A program made the translations under genes and the position numbers. A DNA stretch of 7,975 nt, from contig DTSJ01000387.1 in assembly GCA_012965445.1 (NCBI GenBank), positions 1-7,975 of the forward strand, read 5' to 3'. The notes beneath the pieces are model-generated. The model had not been told where the DNA came from, did not search any database, and worked only from the letters and a program-made list of their open reading frames with translations. The number at the start of each line of letters is the position of its first letter. The stretch's first letter is position 1. This DNA is from Candidatus Hydrogenedentota bacterium. GTDB lineage: Bacteria; Hydrogenedentota; Hydrogenedentia; Hydrogenedentiales; GCA-2746185. Below, one piece after another: positions 7,714 through 7,975 of the stretch.

Positions 7714-7975
7714 TTGGAAGCGAATATTGAATCGACAGACACGGTTGAAGAAGAGGCGACAGAAGCGGCTGAGTCCGAAGTGTTCGAAAAGGAAGCACTT
7801 GCCCGCCTGAAAGCCGGGCGCGAGAAGCTTCTGCAGGAAATCGGACGTGTAATCGTCGGGCAGGAAAAGGTAATAGACGAATTGTTAATCGTGCTGTTTT
7901 CGGGGAATCATTGTCTGATGACGGGCGCGCCTGGTTTAGCGAAAACGCTGCTGATCCGGACGCTTGCGCAGATTT
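7714..7975 (+). CDS. MoxR-family AAA+ ATPase, 3' end missing
   Basis: Only the first 87 codons are in the window; the frame is open at the right edge. Translated from the TTG at 7714, it has an acidic, Glu/Thr/Ala-rich N-terminal extension (about 5-28) and then the conserved MoxR beginning: GRVIVGQEKVIDELLIVLFS (44-63), GNHCLMTG (64-71) and the Walker A motif GAPGLAKT (71-78), followed by LLIRTLAQ. The rest of the ATPase domain (Walker B, sensors, arginine finger) lies outside. MoxR proteins are cytoplasmic chaperone-like ATPases that typically work with DUF58 and von Willebrand-domain proteins encoded next door, in metal insertion, complex maturation or envelope stress functions. A 66-base gap separates it from the DUF4159 gene on the same strand, consistent with one operon. 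The gap holds a short ATTGA-type repeat (7651-7664) and a weak 5-base-pair stem (7669-7685). Confidence 0.9.
   Translation, partial: MEANIESTDTVEEEATEAAESEVFEKEALARLKAGREKLLQEIGRVIVGQEKVIDELLIVLFSGNHCLMTGAPGLAKTLLIRTLAQI

Overview
The window looks like a piece of a Gram-negative bacterial chromosome of about 50% G+C. There is no phage, plasmid, insertion sequence, CRISPR or RNA-gene signal. The combination of a TPR/HExxH metallopeptidase-like protein, a DUF4159 protein and a MoxR ATPase is typical of envelope-related MoxR loci in Planctomycetota, Verrucomicrobiota, Acidobacteriota and some Proteobacteria. The phylum cannot be fixed from sequence reading alone. Two of the genes appear to start with TTG.

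Layout. (1) Positions 1-1784, + strand: the 3' part of a gene for a membrane-anchored sulfatase/phosphatase-superfamily protein, cut at the left edge. Its putative nucleophile is Thr rather than the Cys/Ser that matures to formylglycine. (2) Positions 1785-1881: a short convergent intergenic gap holding a long-loop inverted repeat. (3) Positions 1882-3687, - strand: a complete, monocistronic, long-form acyl-CoA dehydrogenase resembling the DmdC branch. (4) Positions 3688-4025: a divergent intergenic region with a small hairpin followed by a T-tract on the + strand. (5) Positions 4026-7975, + strand: an apparent operon. It encodes a large exported protein with TPR arrays on both sides of a HExxH...E zinc-peptidase-like domain, then a secreted DUF4159 protein starting at a TTG one base after the previous stop codon, then, after a 66-base gap, the first 87 codons of a MoxR-type AAA+ ATPase cut at the right edge.

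How the genes fit together. The three right-hand genes probably form one functional unit. MoxR ATPases next to DUF4159 proteins usually sit in larger clusters with DUF58 and von Willebrand-type (Bat-like) membrane proteins, which would be expected just beyond the right edge. MoxR would act as a cytoplasmic chaperone-like motor, while the DUF4159 and TPR-peptidase proteins would act outside the cytoplasmic membrane. The acyl-CoA dehydrogenase (acyl-CoA oxidation) and the sulfatase-like protein (envelope or glycan modification, or ester hydrolysis) show no clear functional tie to that operon. The most interesting part is the TPR-peptidase-DUF4159-MoxR arrangement. It is an uncharacterised combination rather than a demonstrably new system.
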